From: Periplaneta americana
Lineage: Eukaryota; Arthropoda; Insecta; Blattodea; Blattidae
NCBI RefSeq assembly: GCF_040183065.1
Contig: NC_091122.1
Span: 160,389,955-160,453,954, forward strand
DNA: 64,000 nucleotides
Direction of reading: 5' to 3'
Below the pieces are notes generated by a model. It did not search any database. It saw only the letters and a list, made by a program, of their open reading frames with translations, and was not told the origin of the DNA. The translations under genes and the position numbers were made by a program. The number at the start of each line of letters is the position of its first letter. Positions within the stretch are counted from its first letter, which is position 1. This document shows positions 48,641-59,139 of the stretch, in pieces.

Positions 48641-48689
48641 TGCAGCTATGGGCAAGTGATGACTGAATAATTCTTCACATCTTGTGCAG

Positions 48690-48935
48690 GACGTTTTGGA
48701 AAAACATTGCATTGGCCAAGTCTGTCAGCCCCCATACATTCCAGATTTGGTTCCCTTCTGCTTCTGGCATTTCTGGCTAAAATCACCATTAAAAGGTAGT
48801 TGATTGTAGACCATGGACGAAATTAAAGAGAACGTGATGAGTCAGCTGAATGTGGCCCAAAAGAGGACTTTGAGACCATTTTGAAATGTGGAATGTGTGT
48901 GTCAGAGGTCTAAAGAGGAGTACTTTTAAAGGGAC
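48690..48935 (+). pseudogene. Mariner transposase C-terminal remnant
   Basis: Readable pieces in order are SPPYIPDLVPFCFWHFWLK (the third catalytic region, with Asp kept), then MDEIKENVMSQLN and a decayed tail, with several stops. The layout is that of mariner-type transposases. The first two catalytic regions are missing. Confidence 0.6.
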
Positions 48936-49034
48936 TAGATTTCATTGCCTTAGGTAAGTTACTTTTTAAAATGTTATATGGCTGGATGCTTTCAGAACAG
49001 ACTTCGAATATAAATGAATGACTGAAGACTTATG

Positions 49035-49169
49035 CTACTTTTTTCGATTGTTTCTACGAAAGTTTATACGTAAATATCACCTTGCTCAAAGTGCTTAAGA
49101 ATATAAAACAGCAGTTAGGTTAAATGTTTAGTGAATTATAATAATCAATATTTTAAATCGATATTAAGG

Positions 49170-49211
<42 letters not shown>

Positions 49212-49613
49212 TTGTTGTTTTCTAATGCCAGGCGTTTGACAATAAAGTCATTTGACCTCTTGCACTCCAATATTTTTCAAAGATATTATCATGACCAGCC
49301 AATGAAGCACAGATTTTGAGGTATTCCGAATCCATTTCTTGGTTTGAGTTGCACAATGGGCAGTTAGGGGACTGATATATTCCAATTCTATGCAGGTGTT
49401 TAGCCAAACAATCATGGCCTGTTGCCAATCTAAATGCAGCTACAGACGATTTTCGTGGTAAATCGGGATAATAATAGACTACTTTTTTCGATTGTTTCTA
49501 CGAAAGTTTATACGTAAATATCACCTTGCTCAAAGTGCTTAAGAATATAAAACAGCAGTTAGGTTAAATGTTTAGTGAATTATAATAATCAATATTTTAA
49601 ATCGATATTAAGG

Positions 49614-49680
<67 letters not shown>
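49035..49680. repeat. Exact 134-base duplication flanking a LINE fragment
   Basis: 49035-49168 and 49479-49612 read the same base for base as far as I can check, from CTACTTTTTTCGATTGTTTC to CGATATTAAGGA. Each is followed by a TAA run (about 42 and 68 bases). The spacer 49204-49470 is a minus-strand LINE fragment. Confidence 0.85.
49204..49470 (-). mobile_element. Short LINE 3' fragment
   Basis: The minus frame has ATGHDCLAKHLHRIGIYQSP, CPLCNSNQEMDSEYLKICAS and WSARGQMTLLSN, close to the C-terminus of the LINE at 25138. It begins near SSVAAFRL and ends in a short AAC tail, so about 260 bases of the 3' end were inserted. Confidence 0.85.
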
Positions 49681-49682
<2 letters not shown>

Positions 49683-49931
49683 GTTGACCAATGTCTGATC
49701 GTGAAACAAAAGTGGTCCCAGGTTCAAATCCTATTGAAACAAGTTACCTGGTTGAGGTTTTTCCGGAGTTTTCCTTCAACCCATTAAAAGCAAAGGTTGG
49801 GTAACTTTCGGCTCTCGACCCTGGATTCATTTTGCTAGCATTATCATTTTTCCTTTCACTCTGACTCTAAAAAACCATCTCAGTTGATGAAACATCGTAA
49901 AATAAACCAATTAATAATAATAATAATAATA
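49681..49931 (+). mobile_element. tRNA-derived SINE, family 1, copy 4 (diverged)
   Basis: The B box reads GGTTCAAATCC, then TACCTGGTTGAGGTTTTTCC and GGGTAACTTTCGGC follow, and the end is ATCGTAAAATAAACCAATTA plus a TAA run. The A box is degraded. It sits directly after a TAA microsatellite. Confidence 0.8.
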
Positions 49932-51149
49932 ATTCCCGAAACTTAATGTCTGCCTAAAATGTATTAGATAGGAAAAGTGTTTTTGTTGTGTTTCGTAAGT
50001 TCACACGCATTTTTGTATAGATGTAATTTGCATAACCTAGTTATGCAAATAATAATGACAGTTTTTACAGTTTTCTCTTAATGTAAAATATTTTGATTTT
50101 TCTAGGAAATGTGTTTCCATATTTGTATGTTAATGATGAAAATTAAACAAAATGGGATACCAGAATCTTTGTACTCATTTTAAATCACAGTAATACAGAA
50201 AATTATAAACTTTTCAATTTAAACATTTTTTATTCACATGTAAAATTTTAGATTTTCAGAATGTCATAGTCGGTAACAAAATAAAATTCTCTTTAGTCGG
50301 AGTTCTTAAATGGATAATATATGTATTTTTACTGTTATCCAGACTGTGTTATAATTACTGTTGATGGTAAACATTGATTAGAGTGCCGGTATGTTAAACA
50401 ACTGACATTATTTTGTGTCTCTATAAATAAGTATAGTAATAGATATCCATTCGTAGTAGTACTAATTTTTAGGAAACAGAATAGCGAATGGGCTTCCATT
50501 TATTTGTGTACGGTATTGTCTTATTATTTTGAAAGTTTGAAGTTTTACTCTAAGATCGATCGTCCGTAATGATTAACTTTTCCGTTGTTTCACTTAATAT
50601 GTTCAGGACACTGCTTAGGTAATATCGACAAATAAGTTGCTATCAAGCCTTTTAACATCTTTACCATCACTTAACTGATTCTTAATAAAATAATTGCTTG
50701 AAAAGACTTAATAGAAATACGTTAGTACGTAAAATCAAATAAACCTTACTCCACAATAAGAACATACATTTTATCCAATGCCTATCCACTTCACTTTACG
50801 TGATTCGGGTTCCGCATATTGCGTATAGATGGCAGGACTGTGACCCATTTTATAGTTGCACACCACTTTGGCGGGGTTTGGAATTGAACGGGTTACATCA
50901 GCTTACATACATCTTAAATCACATAAGCTATTTTATTGCTTGAAAAAAAAAATTGTATTATATACTTAATTTAAATGCAGGAATCCACCCCTGAGCACGA
51001 GTTCTACTCTTTCAGGGATGAGCTAAAGTTTTCGCTGTTTATATTATATTTTATGTTACAATTATTAGCAAAAATAAATACATTTACGTTTAAAAATCCA
51101 AAATATGTGTTTTTTAAGTGAAATAAAATTTAAAATGTATGCTCATGAG
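49932..51149. other. Intron 1 stretch, no feature seen
   Basis: AT-rich. A GC-richer patch near 50780-50890 was not recognised. Confidence 0.4.
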
Positions 51150-51277
51150 TAAATGCTGGGTAACTATCGGTGCTGGACCCCGGACTCATTTCACCGGCAT
51201 TATCACCTTCATCTCATTCTGACGCTAAATAACCTGAGATGTTGATAAAGCGTCGTAAAATAACCTACTAAAATAAA
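51150..51277 (+). mobile_element. SINE family 1, 3' fragment
   Basis: Starts at TAAATGCTGGGTAACTATCG and runs to AAAATAACCTACTAAAATAA. The tRNA-derived half is absent. Confidence 0.85.
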
Positions 51278-51584
51278 AAAAAACTGATCATACACAATTT
51301 ACAACTTTTGCAAATTCGCCTCCCTGAAGAAATATTGTTAAATCTAACAGAAAACTATGAAGCCTAATTTGATTTACTGCATTATCAACAGTGTAGTCGG
51401 CCTCGTTCTACGCACTTTCGTCTTTCGTGTTTTATGTAAACACGGCCAGGCTTCGGCCCGCTAAATATCCTTATAACTTACGCTACAAGAAAATTACAAA
51501 GAACATTTGAAAATTCATCCCAAACATTAATCAATAAGCGGCTATTTCCAGGAATGCAACTCCCGTATATAACGAAAGCATACT

Positions 51585-52602
51585 TACTTACTTACAAATG
51601 GCTTTTAAGGAACCCGAAGGTTCATTGCCGCCCTCACATAAGCCCGCCAGCGGTCCCTATCCTGTGCAAGATTAATCCAGTCTCTATCATCATACCCCAC
51701 CTCCCTCAAATCCATTTTAATATTATCCTCCCATCTACGTCTCGGCCTCCCTAAAGGTCTTTTTCCCTCCGGTCTCCCAACTAACACTCTATATGCATTT
51801 CTGGATTCGCCCATACGTGCTACATGCCCTGCCCATCTCAAACGTCTGGATTTAATGTTCCTAATTATGTCAGGTGAAGAATACGATGCGTGCAGTTCTA
51901 TGTTGTGTAACTTCCTCCATTCTCCTGTAACTTCATCCCGCTTAGCCCCAAATATTTTCCTAAGAACCTTATTCTCAAACACCCTTAACCTATGTTCCTC
52001 TCTCAAACTGAGAGTCCAAGTTTCAGAACCATACAGAAGAACCGGTAATATAACTGTTTTATAAATTCTAACTTTCAGATTTTTGGATAGCAGACTGGAT
52101 GATAAGAGCTTCTCAACCGAATAATAACACGCATTTCCCATATTTATTCTGCGTTTAATTTCCTCCCGAGTGCCATTTATATTTGTTACTGTTGCTCCAA
52201 GATATTTGAATTTTTCCACCTCTTCGAAGGATAAATCTCCAATTTTTATATTTCCATTTCGTACAATATTCTGGTCACGAGACATAATCATATACTTTGT
52301 CTTTTCGGGATTTACTTCCAAACCGATCGCTTTACTTGCTTCAAGTAAAATTTCCGTGTTTTCCCTAATCGTTTGTGTATTTTCTCCTAACATATTCACG
52401 TCATCCGCATAGACAAGAAGCTGATGTAACCCGTTCAATTCCAAACCCTGCCTGTTATCCTGAACTTTCCTAATGGCATATTCTAGAGCGAAGTTAAAAA
52501 GTAAAGGTGATAGTGCATCTCCCTGCTTTAGCCCGCAGTGAATTGGAAAAGCATCAGATAGAAACTGACCTATACGGACTCTGCTGTATGTTTCACTGAG
52601 AC
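51585..52602 (-). mobile_element. 5'-truncated non-LTR retrotransposon, copy 2
   Basis: Same family as 12560-13643. AGCATACT flanks it (51577-51584 and 52603-52610). The 3' tail is a short GTAA run. The 5' end lies at TGTCTCAGTGAAACATA, almost the same point as in copy 1. Confidence 0.9.
51605..52602 (-). pseudogene. LINE reverse transcriptase C-terminal part, mostly open
   Basis: Upstream of an early frame change near 52450 the sequence reads [19 protein letters not shown] and [20 protein letters not shown]. The long frame (279 codons) holds [12 protein letters not shown] with an intact YADD box, [34 protein letters not shown] and [18 protein letters not shown]. The fingers, the first palm Asp and the endonuclease are missing, so it cannot move alone. 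Confidence 0.9.
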
Positions 52603-52687
52603 AGCATACTACTGTATTTTAACCATTTAAAAAATCGCATCCCTTTGTCAAAATGTCACGCGACGCCACTGATGTTCACTACAACTG

Positions 52688-53286
52688 ACAACCAAACGTT
52701 CTGACGGGGGCAGATAGAAAAGTTAAATTGTTTTCTTCCACCATGTTAATAATGTCAAAAGAAGTGTTTTTACAAACTTTGGCCACTCGACCGCATTTAC
52801 GAGGACCGTAAAAAAATAAGTTCGTCAGGGGCCGTTAACATAAAAAAACACATTTTCATTGGACAAATTTATTGGAACAGACACAGCAATTGTTGAGCTA
52901 TTTTTCAACATATTTTCCATCGGAACTGAGACATTCCTCATGTCGTGGGATCGACAAAGATAGGAGCAGACACAGTCAAACATTGGTTCCGATCCGAGGC
53001 GGCTGATTTCTACGACACAGAAATTGATCCCACGGTATGACAAATGTCTCAATTCCAGTGGGTGATATGTTGACAAATAGTGCAATTGCTGTATCTGTTT
53101 CAATAAATATTTCCATGTAATTGTGCCTTTTTCTATAAACGGACCCAGAGAAAATCACTTTCTGGACGGCCTCGTAATTGCGGTCGAGTGGCCAAAATTT
53201 GTATAAGCACTTCTTTTGACATTATTAACGTGATGGAAGAAAAAGAATTAACTTTTTTATCTGCCCCCATCAGAACGTTTGCTTGT
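52688..53286. mobile_element. Long-TIR MITE family, copy 2
   Basis: The ends ACAACCAAACGTTCTGACGG and TCAGAACGTTTGCTTGT are inverted, with arms above 200 bases. The inner region (GATCCGAGGCGGCTGATTTC) is inverted relative to the copy at 21880, so the two lie in opposite orientations. Confidence 0.82.
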
Positions 53287-53352
53287 GAGTTTATTATATC
53301 CAGAGCTGACTGTTGTACGTTCGCATTAAATAAACCATGCAGTAGTAATGTT

Positions 53353-54410
53353 CAGTGGCGTAGCATGAAATTTTGAGCAGGGGAAGCTAACTCAAGTTGT
53401 CTTTCATATATGAGGAAACGTATTGCGTCTTAAAATAAAAATAGTAGTCGATGTCAAGTCAGCAGTCCGAAGATCGGTTGGAACCCCATAAGTAACACCA
53501 ATAAGGCATCACCTCAAATGGTAGTAAAATATGATTTCATGGTTTACACATATCTCTATAGACACATACAGTACGTATAATATAACTCCCTGTCATATTT
53601 AGAAAAACCACAATATTAACGGTCAATAGATACAGTGTTAGTAAAATTACATCAATCAACGTTAAAAGCCACCGGCGTAGCTCTGTCGGCTAAGGCGCAT
53701 GCCTGCCGATCCGGAGTTGCGTTCGGGCGCGGGTTCGATTCCTGATTGGGCTGATTACCTGGTTGGGTTTCTTCCGAGGTTTTCCCCAAACGTAAGGCAA
53801 ATGTCAGGTAATCTATGGCGAATCCTCGGGCCTCATCTCGCCAAATACCATCTTGCTATCACCACTCCCATCGACGCTAAATAACCTCGTAGCTGATACA
53901 GAATCGTTAAATAACCAAGTAAAAAAATCAACGTTAAAATCTTTATCAGAAGATTATTTTTGACTACATAAATTAGTGTCAGGAACTGTTATTTCAGTCA
54001 TTATTTATTATATCAGCCACGGTGCACACTAACACTTCAACTGAACACAACTCACGAAAGGGATAACTGGGAAGCTAATTCTTTCCAATGCTAAAGCTAG
54101 CTTCTTGAGAGCCTTGCGACCAGGGTAGTTTAGTTAGAAAGGGATGGAAAATCTGCGGGGTGCGTTACTAGTACATAGAAGAATGAGTGAAAGAAACGAG
54201 TCTGTGGAGGGGATTGGAAGCTGGTGTGTGCAGGCTTCATGTTTACTGCTGCATCACAAATCATCCTGAACTGCCGCATCACAACATTTAAGGCGTACTT
54301 ATAAATTGTATTAAAATTAATACATAATTATCTTCATAAACTCCAGTTTATTATGGAGTTATTAACTGGGGAAGCTGAGCTTTTTAGCTTACATTGACGC
54401 TACGCCACTG
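53353..54410. mobile_element. Non-autonomous hAT element carrying a SINE
   Basis: The ends CAGTGGCGTAGC and GCTACGCCACTG are inverted, with an exact 8-base duplication GTAATGTT (53345-53352 and 54411-54418). It has no transposase. A SINE with its own target duplication lies within. Confidence 0.9.
53668..53926 (+). mobile_element. tRNA-derived SINE, family 4
   Basis: The A box is TAGCTCTGTCGGCTAAGGCG and the B box GGTTCGATTCC; the body has TACCTGGTTGGGTTTCTTCC, and the end is ATCGTTAAATAACCAAGTAA. It is bounded by a 13-base duplication ATCAACGTTAAAA (53655-53667 and 53927-53939). It shares the GGTTGGG and TAAATAACC parts with family 1 but has a different tRNA head. Confidence 0.92.
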
Positions 54411-54681
54411 GTAATGTTGGTAAAGTTATTAAATCACGCAATTTTTCTCGTTATAAAATTAAGAAGAAAACTAGGAAGGTATATACTAAATATACATAAC
54501 TTTAAAATGGAGGATATTAAAAGTCAACGAGAAAAAGATAAATGTTGATAATGATGCATTGGTGAAATGATTATGAAAGGGGCAACTATAATACTAAGGG
54601 TAAACGTGTTTCATAAATATCACAAATTCTGCTGGACTCAGACTTTTGTAAAACATACATGAACATCAAAACTTAATTTAC

Positions 54682-54804
54682 TCTTGCCTCGCTTCTCCCT
54701 TGCAAAGCAGTCCAATTCAGTGCAGGTTGCATAGCTTCCATCACTTGAACATTCACATGTATTGCAGAATTCTTTGAAGATACTTCCAGGTTCACATTTT
54801 TTTT
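54682..54804 (-). CDS. Pacifastin domain exon 1 (most upstream visible)
   Basis: The exon follows a TTCAACAG acceptor, contributes two bases of a split codon, then reads KKCEPGSIFKEF. The six cysteines are complete (CNTCEC, then C-TELD-C). The predicted P1-P1' pair after CT is Glu-Leu, unusual for a trypsin or chymotrypsin inhibitor. After the last cysteine comes FAREKRGK, containing R-E-K-R, a good furin-type site. The donor is ambiguous. A GT donor (A|GTAAAT) gives the end used here. At the position where six of the other exons have CGAG|GT this exon has CGAG|GCAAGA, so a GC-AG intron ending the exon at 54688 is possible. Both choices are phase 1. Length is 123 bases (or 117). The upstream polypyrimidine stretch is poor, and an A-rich (TAAA)n array lies just upstream. 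Confidence 0.82.
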
Positions 54805-54828
54805 CTGTTGAAATATAAAAATTCCCAG

Positions 54829-54830
<2 letters not shown>

Positions 54831-54895
<65 letters not shown>

Positions 54896-55021
54896 GTAAA
54901 TAAGTAAATAAGTAAATAAGTAAATAAATAAATAAATAAATAAGTAAATAAGTAAATAAGTAAATAAGTAAATAAATAAATAAATAAGTAAGTAAATAAG
55001 TAAATAAATAAATAAATAAAT
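54831..55021 (+). repeat. TAAA/TAAG tetranucleotide array
   Basis: About 190 bases of AAAT/AAGT units immediately upstream of the acceptor of pacifastin exon 1. On the minus strand it is open (LFIYLFIY), but this is a repeat artefact and is not coding. Confidence 0.92.
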
Positions 55022-55300
55022 ACAAATTGGTTTTTGTGTTTTTTTCTGCCTGTCCATCTGTGTAGAGCGATTTATTTCAAACTATCGAATTTTGTTCATA
55101 TTCATCATTTACTCGTACCTAGGCTAATATACGTAGGCTACAGTTTACCCGGTCATAATTTACATACGATTTTAACATATTTGCAGTAAAAATTAATTAG
55201 ACAGCCAGAAAATAATGGAGTAGGATGGCCAGTTATTTCTCCCTCCATTTATTTTACTAATCAGACATCAGATTATGCAAGAATTGAAGGGTGTGATCCC

Positions 55301-56356
55301 AAGCATAAGCGATGGATGTATAAGCAGCGTATAGCTATGCATGGGAATCCCTTTGCTGTAGTTACACAAAACTTCCCATTTAAGCGTTGTAGATAGAGAA
55401 AAAAAAAATGGTCGCCTTTTAACAGCTGTTCGTATCGATTGTCATTTTATGATGATGGTCGCCTTGTAATCACAGAAAAACAAAACAAAGACCACAGAAT
55501 AATTAGAATAACATTGCTGTAGTTGTACTCTTTGATCAAAATATAGCGCTGTAATCGATCAGGCCCGTTGTACTATCGATACATAGCACGGCACACCAGT
55601 GCACACTATCGAATGAAATGGAGAATCTCAATTATTCTGTTACCTTTCGTAATAAAATATTGACGAATCCATGTCGTAGCTGTGCAGCAGTTTTATTTTT
55701 ATGTACGACGTACTGTATGTAGTGATTATTGGTCAGGAATTTACACACGACTTATAAACAAGCTATTCGCTGTGTAAGTTTAAGACAGTTAAACCTCTGT
55801 ATAAGGGTTTTTATTAGTAAGACAGTAACGGTCTTACTAATAAAAACTCTATATGCAGACGTTTAACTGTCTTATACTTATACAATGAGCAGCTCGTTTA
55901 TAAGTCGTGTGTAAATTCCTTACTAATAATCACTACATACGTCGTGTATAACAATATAACTGTTACACAGCTACGTCATAGTTTCGTCATTACTTCGTTA
56001 CGAAAGGTAATAGAATATCTGAGGTTCTCTACTGCATCCGGTAGAGCACTCTAGTGTTGCGTGTTAAATATCGATAGTACAACTGGCTCTAATCGACTAC
56101 CACACTACATTTTGGTCAAAGAGTACAAGCTACAGCAATAGTATTCTAATAAACCTATGATCTTTGGTTTGTTCTTCTGTGGTTACAAGGTAAACATCAT
56201 CATAAAATGACAGTCGATACGAACAGCTGTTAAAGGAGCGGCCATTTTTTCCCCATATACAACGCTTAAACAAGGGGTTTCGTGTATATAACTGCTGCAA
56301 AGCAATTCCCATTGTATAGTTACAGCCTGTTTATACGTCCATCGCTTATGCATGGT
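55301..56356. mobile_element. Fold-back element, near 1-kb palindrome
   Basis: The left arm from AGCATAAGCGATGGATGTAT to about 55830 is repeated inverted to TCCATCGCTTATGCATGG at 56356. The centre is TTAGTAAGACAGTAACGGTC and its complement near 55833. Intermediate marks pair as well, for example AACAGCTGTTCGTATCGATT with TCGATACGAACAGCTGTT. There is no open frame of note. Confidence 0.85.
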
Positions 56357-56729
56357 TTATTAGTAACGTTTTCTGTCTCAACTCTGCATAAGTCTCGTAT
56401 AAAAAACTATACACGGTTTATTAGTAAGACTGTAAGTCATTTGTCTCTCTTTCTTGCCGCTTGTAAGATATGTTATGCGTAACATTCAAACAATTGTATC
56501 TCGACATCCTTTGAAAATTGGACACGTGTTTATATGAATATTTTTACTCAGAATAGTCCATTCTGACACCCCTAAAATATTTACTATTCTTCCTGAATCA
56601 GCCTATTTATAAGAAATAAAGATTTTTCTTTTTATGTCTTAACAAGAATAGTAAGGAAATAATCGTTGACTTTAAGAAGACGTTGTTGAACTCCATACAA
56701 TTCACTCGTTACATAAGTTATAATATTCA

Positions 56730-57370
56730 TTCATTCATAGTGTTCTGCCCAAGGGCAGGTCTTTCACTGCAAACTCAGCATTCTACAGTATTTCATATTT
56801 TCTGCCTTCCTCTTAGTCTCCGCATATGATCCATATATCTTAATGTATCTATCATCTGATATCTTCTTCTGCCCCGAACTCTTCTCCCGTTCACCATTCC
56901 TTCCAGTGCATCCTTCAGAAGGCAGTTTCTTCTCAACCAGTGGCTCAGCCAATTCCTTTTCCTCTTCCTGATCAGTTTTAGCATCGTTCTTTCTTCACCC
57001 ACTCTTTCCAACACAGCTTCGTTTCTTATTCTGTCTGTCCATTTCACACGCTCCATTCTTCTCCATATCCGTCTATGTTTCTGCCTCATACAATGCTACA
57101 TTCCACACCAAGCACTTCACTAGTCTCTTCCTTACTTCTTTCTCCAAAGGTCCGCAGAAGATGCTTCTTTTTCTACTAAAAGTTGCCTTTGCCATTGCTA
57201 TCCTCCTTTTGACTTCCTGGCAGCAGCTCATGTTACTGCTTACAGTACACCACAAGTATTTGAAACTGTCCACTTGATCTACTGTCCCATTTAGAATTCG
57301 CAAGTTTACCTTCTTTACTTTTGTTCCTATGACCATGGTCTTCGTCTTGTTGGCATTTATATTCATTCCT
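56730..57370 (-). pseudogene. LINE reverse transcriptase C-terminal fragment
   Basis: On the minus strand: MNINANKTKTMVIG, then QVDSFKYLWCTVSSNMSCCQ, a frame change, then NEAVLERVGEERTMLKLIRK and RRYQMIDTLRYMDHMRRL, and finally the same end as the 46540 element (TGGGCAGAACAC) with an ATGA-type tail. The catalytic box is lost by truncation. Same family as the deletion derivative at 46540. Confidence 0.82.
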
Positions 57371-58257
57371 ACTCTTCACAGCTGTCATTTAGCTTCAGTA
57401 GCATATTCCTTAGTATCATCTCCTCATATTGTTTTGGAAAAAAGTTTTTTTTATCCATGTGTAATAGTCTCTCTGACCGAATGTGCTTAACGTGGATAGG
57501 ATACTGACTTCTTATTTGCAGAGTCTAGAATTAGATTTGCGAGATCATTTTTTATGATGGATATTTATCTCACATTTTTGCAGCATGAAACACTCTCATA
57601 CTAAACGGAGCGCACACGAGTTTATGAAGAGTGCGAACACTAACTGAAGGACGTTTTCACTTATATCACAAAAAGACTTAAACAAAATAATGACGTAGAA
57701 TTCTCGTGATGTTCATAATTTTATTTCTACATCTATTGGCTTTAATTCCATTAGTATGTCTCTACTTTAGGACGTCTTTGTAAACGGTACAAAACATCTA
57801 ATGTTACATAATAGCGAAGCTATGCCGGAATTGCTTATGAAGGTCAAGGTCAGTTCAAATTACAGCTTGTATCTACCATATAGTAATTGAATCAATTATC
57901 AGTTGTGTACAGTTACACATAATTATAACAATAAAGTTGTTACCCTGTTTTAAAACGTACTTATTCTACCTTTCGTGGGAAAGTGTTACTGAAGTGTCTT
58001 GTAATCAGAGAGATCATACACTGAAGACGTAAGTTTCCAGTCCTCTTAAAAAGCTGTGTTCAAGTAAGAAATTTATATTTATTTATGCTTCCAATAAGAA
58101 TGTGTAACAAGTTACAATAAAAAATAATGCATGACTGAAAAGTGTCTTCATTTCGACGGAAATAAATCGACCAGTATAGGCCCACTCTGAAATGCCCACC
58201 AGGAGCCTATTCCATAAATATCTGGAATATATGGTATTGTAAATTCTCTAGAAAGCA
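57371..58257. other. No feature seen
   Basis: AT-rich sequence upstream of the visible gene. No pacifastin or signal-peptide exon was recognised. Confidence 0.4.
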
Positions 58258-58346
58258 GCCTAGTACAAATACTAGATTTTTGTTTCACAAGCCTAGTACA
58301 AATACTAGAGTTTTCGTTTCACAAGCCTAGTACAAATACTAGAGTT
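58258..58346 (+). repeat. Three-unit tandem repeat with inner palindrome
   Basis: Three units of about 32 bases, each with CCTAGTACAAATACTAGA. The six bases on either side of CAAA (CTAGTA and TACTAG) form a perfect inverted repeat. Confidence 0.85.
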
Positions 58347-58477
58347 TTTCATTGATTAACTTTCTAACTTCTTTACTGTGTTAATATTTAGTGGTGCTAT
58401 GCATAGACATTTCGCTAGCCCGCGCTACGAGCATGCTAAACTAGCCCCGGCTATCGAGTGATTACTTGTACAGGATT

Positions 58478-59124
58478 CATATCATATCATATCATATCAT
58501 ATATCATATCATATCATGTCATGTCATGTCATGTCATGTCATGTCATGTCATGTATGTCATGCCATGTCATATCATATCATATCATATCATATCATATCA
58601 TATCATATCATATCATATCATATCATATCATATCATGTCATGTCATGTTATGTCATATCATGTCATGTCATATATCATATCATATCATATCATATCATAT
58701 CATATCATATCATATCATATCATATCATATCATATCATATCATATCATATCATATCATATCATATCATATCATATATCATATCATGTCATGTCATGTTAT
58801 GTCATATCATATCATGTCATGTCATGTCATATATCATATCATATCATATCATATCATATCATATCATATCATATCATATCATATCATATCATGTCATGTC
58901 ATGTCATGTCATGTCATATATCATATATCATATCATATCATATCATATATCATATCATATCATATCATATCATATCATATCATATCATATCATATCATAT
59001 CATATCATATATCATATCATATCATATCATATATCATATCATATCATATCATATCATATCATATCATATCATATCATATCATATCATATCATATCATATC
59101 ATATCATATCATATCATATCATAT
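58478..59124 (+). repeat. TCATA/TCATG pentanucleotide satellite
   Basis: About 650 bases of TCATA with blocks of TCATG and a few phase slips (ATATATC). All three plus frames are open for 200 to 300 codons (SYHIISYHII), a by-product of the five-base unit, so these are not called as genes. Confidence 0.95.
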
Positions 59125-59139
59125 TGTGCGTGAGACACA

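Larger units (their letters stand above)
5869..54804 (-). other. Multidomain pacifastin-type protease inhibitor gene (ten visible exons)
   Basis: This entry gives the extent of one split gene. Ten minus-strand exons each carry a pacifastin domain with the pattern C-x9-C-x2-C-x-C-x(6-10)-C-x4-C, usually with CNxC in the middle and CT before the reactive site. All introns are phase 1, and the joined exons total 1269 bases (423 codons) without a stop. Introns measure about 8.9, 1.5, 3.9, 3.1, 5.0, 2.7, 13.4, 3.1 and 6.0 kb in transcript order. Pacifastin inhibitors of arthropods are secreted and block trypsin- or chymotrypsin-like enzymes. Here most domains are followed by dibasic sites, which suggests cleavage of a precursor. 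I found no signal-peptide exon, promoter, terminal exon or poly(A) signal, so the gene is partial at both ends. Treating the ten exons as one gene is an inference from shared strand, phase and motif. Two adjacent genes would also fit. Confidence 0.85.

Noticed and set aside
51554-52412. Plus-strand open frames across the LINE copy
   Set aside because: They are antisense shadows of the reverse-transcriptase frame.
54638-55057. 139-codon minus frame with a long YLFIYLFIYL stretch before the pacifastin domain
   Set aside because: The hydrophobic stretch is translated TAAA repeat. It looks like a membrane segment or signal peptide, but an acceptor site lies between it and the domain.
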